Position numbers and translations under genes: made by a program. Shown here piece after piece: positions 35,958 through 64,000 of a DNA stretch of 64,000 bases (the first letter of the stretch is position 1; the number at the start of each line of letters is the position of its first letter). Source of the stretch: DASQPA01 sp963757335. Lineage in GTDB: Bacteria > Acidobacteriota > Thermoanaerobaculia > Multivoradales > UBA5704. The notes under the pieces are model-generated. The model did not search any database. It saw only the letters and a program-made list of their open reading frames with translations, and was not told the DNA's origin. The stretch spans positions 26,444 through 90,443 of the forward strand of contig CAVWRJ010000006.1 in assembly GCA_963757335.1 (NCBI GenBank), written 5' to 3'.

Positions 35958-36033
35958 GGGCCGTTAGCTCAGTTGGTAGAGCAGCGGACTTTTAATCCGC
36001 GGGTCCAGAGTTCGAGTCTCTGACGGCCCACCA
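35958..36033 (+). tRNA. tRNA-Lys (anticodon TTT)
   Basis: A full cloverleaf can be drawn: acceptor GGGCCGT with ACGGCCC, D arm GCTC...GAGC, anticodon stem GCGGA/TCCGC around the loop CTTTTAA (anticodon TTT), T arm CAGAG/CTCTG around TTCGAGT, discriminator A and encoded CCA. Total 76 nt. The integrase remnant starts 76 nt downstream, so its 3' end is the probable attachment site of an integrated element. Confidence 0.97.
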
Positions 36034-36081
36034 TTCCAAACAAAGAAGTTAGGGGTTTCCGCGGTACCCCCCCTGCCCCAT

Positions 36082-36110
36082 TTCGTACACTTTTCGTACA
36101 CTGATTCGTA
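36082..36110 (+). promoter_or_regulatory. Direct repeats before the integrase remnant
   Basis: TTCGTACAC is present twice in tandem, 11 bp apart, followed by a partial third copy (ATTCGTA) that runs into the integrase ATG. Such short direct repeats between a tRNA and an integrase gene are typical of recombinase arm or control sites. Confidence 0.45.
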
Positions 36111-36495
36111 TGGCGACAATCCAAACGGTCAGTGGGAAGGCTGGAAAGAGCTACCGCGTCCTCATCCGGCTTAAGGGGTATCCAGCCCAAACGGAGACCT
36201 TCGGTCGGCTCACCGACGCCCGCCGCTGAGCGGTCCAGACGGAAGCAGCGATCCGGGAGAATCGGCTTGGTAGCCAGGCATCCTCGAAGCACACAGTCGA
36301 AGAGCTCCTCGACCGCTATGCCGACGAGATGCTGGAGACCTTCGCGCCGAACGAGCGGCGCAATCGCGTTCGGCAACTCGCGTGGTGGCGACAGCAACTG
36401 GGCCATCTGACTCTCGGGGACCTCACCCCGGCCGCGATCTCTCAAACCCTGACGCTCCTCAAAAGCGGAAGCGGCCCCTCGGGACGGCCGGCATC
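36110..36495 (+). pseudogene. Tyrosine recombinase (integrase) N-terminal remnant
   Basis: From ATG 36110 the frame reads MATIQTVSGKAGKSYRVLIRLKGYPAQ, the arm-binding start of tRNA-associated phage-type integrases, then TETFGRLTDARR and an in-frame TGA (36227-36229) where Trp is expected. Beyond the stop the same frame continues as AVQTEAAIRENRLG, HTVEELLDRYADEML and LGHLTLGDLTPAAI, the core-binding domain, and breaks near 36495. No catalytic domain follows on this strand. It is dead: one nonsense codon and loss of the C-terminal half. Confidence 0.85.
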
Positions 36496-36573
36496 GTCAT
36501 CTGGACGGACTTGTGGCCGAGGATCTCCTGGATCTCCCGGATCGTCTGGCGAAGAGCGTCCGCAGCGCAGCGG
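36484..36573 (-). pseudogene. Tyrosine recombinase C-terminal fragment, inverted
   Basis: On the minus strand a frame reads ADALRQTIREIQEILGHKSVQMTM, matching the helix and box around the second catalytic histidine of tyrosine recombinases (LRTIQELLGHSSVQMTMRYAH in typical family members), then is lost. It abuts the plus-strand N-terminal remnant head to head. From 36574 to the synthetase start at 36806 I see no gene. Confidence 0.7.
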
Positions 36574-36805
36574 CACTCTCTGCTCATCGTCATCCTGGAC
36601 CAAGTTGAGGAGGGCCTGGACGTGCCCCCTCGCTAAAGGGCTGAGGGAGGCGGCAAAGACCTCACCCTTGTGCCCGGTGGGGGTGGCCTGACCTTACACA
36701 AGTAAAAGCCTCGTGCAGCAACTCGCTCTATAGCCTGAGAGGCACTCTCTATTTGGGAGCGCCAGCAATTCTGCGTGGTTTAGCTCCCTAAAGGGAGGCC
36801 GACGA

Positions 36806-64000
<27,195 letters not shown>

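Noticed and set aside
36574..36805. A quorum-sensing box or dedicated regulator binding site before the synthetase
   Set aside because: Only a short GCCT/AGGC palindrome and a Shine-Dalgarno are seen; nothing specific enough to call.

Overview
The window is a high-GC bacterial chromosome segment that reads as Acidobacteriota, probably a Thermoanaerobaculia-like lineage (inference). The markers are an ADOP-type MacB/FtsX permease, a GWxTD protein fused to an acidobacterial VWFA-related domain, tandem secreted VWFA-like paralogues, and a mevalonate-pathway HMG-CoA reductase. There are no rRNA genes and one tRNA (Lys).

Layout. 1-6.5 kb: a 5'-truncated ADOP permease, a CAP-domain protein, a decayed stretch (MITE-like element, permease tail, VapBC scar), an intact HicBA pair, a MatB-like acyl-CoA ligase, a 21-bp tandem array and a Uma2 protein. 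6.5-15.3 kb: a glycoside hydrolase-like protein, a three-gene envelope operon (two VWFA-like paralogues and an AsmA/DUF748-like protein) with a clear promoter and terminator, HMG-CoA reductase and hemD. 15.4-23.6 kb: a phosphate locus, pstSCAB, divergent from a porin and phoU, with Pho-box-like direct repeats between the two arms. 23.7-31.1 kb: xseB, frameshifted xseA, a hypothetical gene, a rhomboid protease, an exported protein, the GWxTD-VWFA protein and a YhaM-like HD nuclease. 31.2-36.0 kb: hemX/ccsA-hemA-hemC, purA and tRNA-Lys.

Immediately 3' of tRNA-Lys lie two pieces of a dead tyrosine recombinase in opposite orientations. The last 27 kb (36,806 to the window end) is one uninterrupted reading frame of at least 9,065 codons: a hybrid non-ribosomal peptide/polyketide synthetase that runs off the end. 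Visible order: C-[remnant A]-C-A-T / KS-AT-ACP / (C-A-T)x6, with no E, MT, KR or TE domain. Specificity residues read by eye suggest Leu, then a C2 extension with no beta-keto reduction, then Ser, unknown, hydrophobic, Pro-like, unknown and Gly. The megasynthase carries scars of recent remodelling: a deleted A-T unit, a 1.2-kb near-duplicate between adjacent modules, and a patch of foreign codon usage with a REP-like insertion. Its position beside a tRNA and integrase debris suggests it sits on an old genomic island. This is the strongest candidate for an undescribed system in the window.

Two copies of a 146-bp element with terminal inverted repeats and flanking direct repeats, 31 kb apart, show a small non-autonomous mobile element in this genome. 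Nearly all other long open frames in this GC-rich DNA are antisense or out-of-frame shadows and are omitted.
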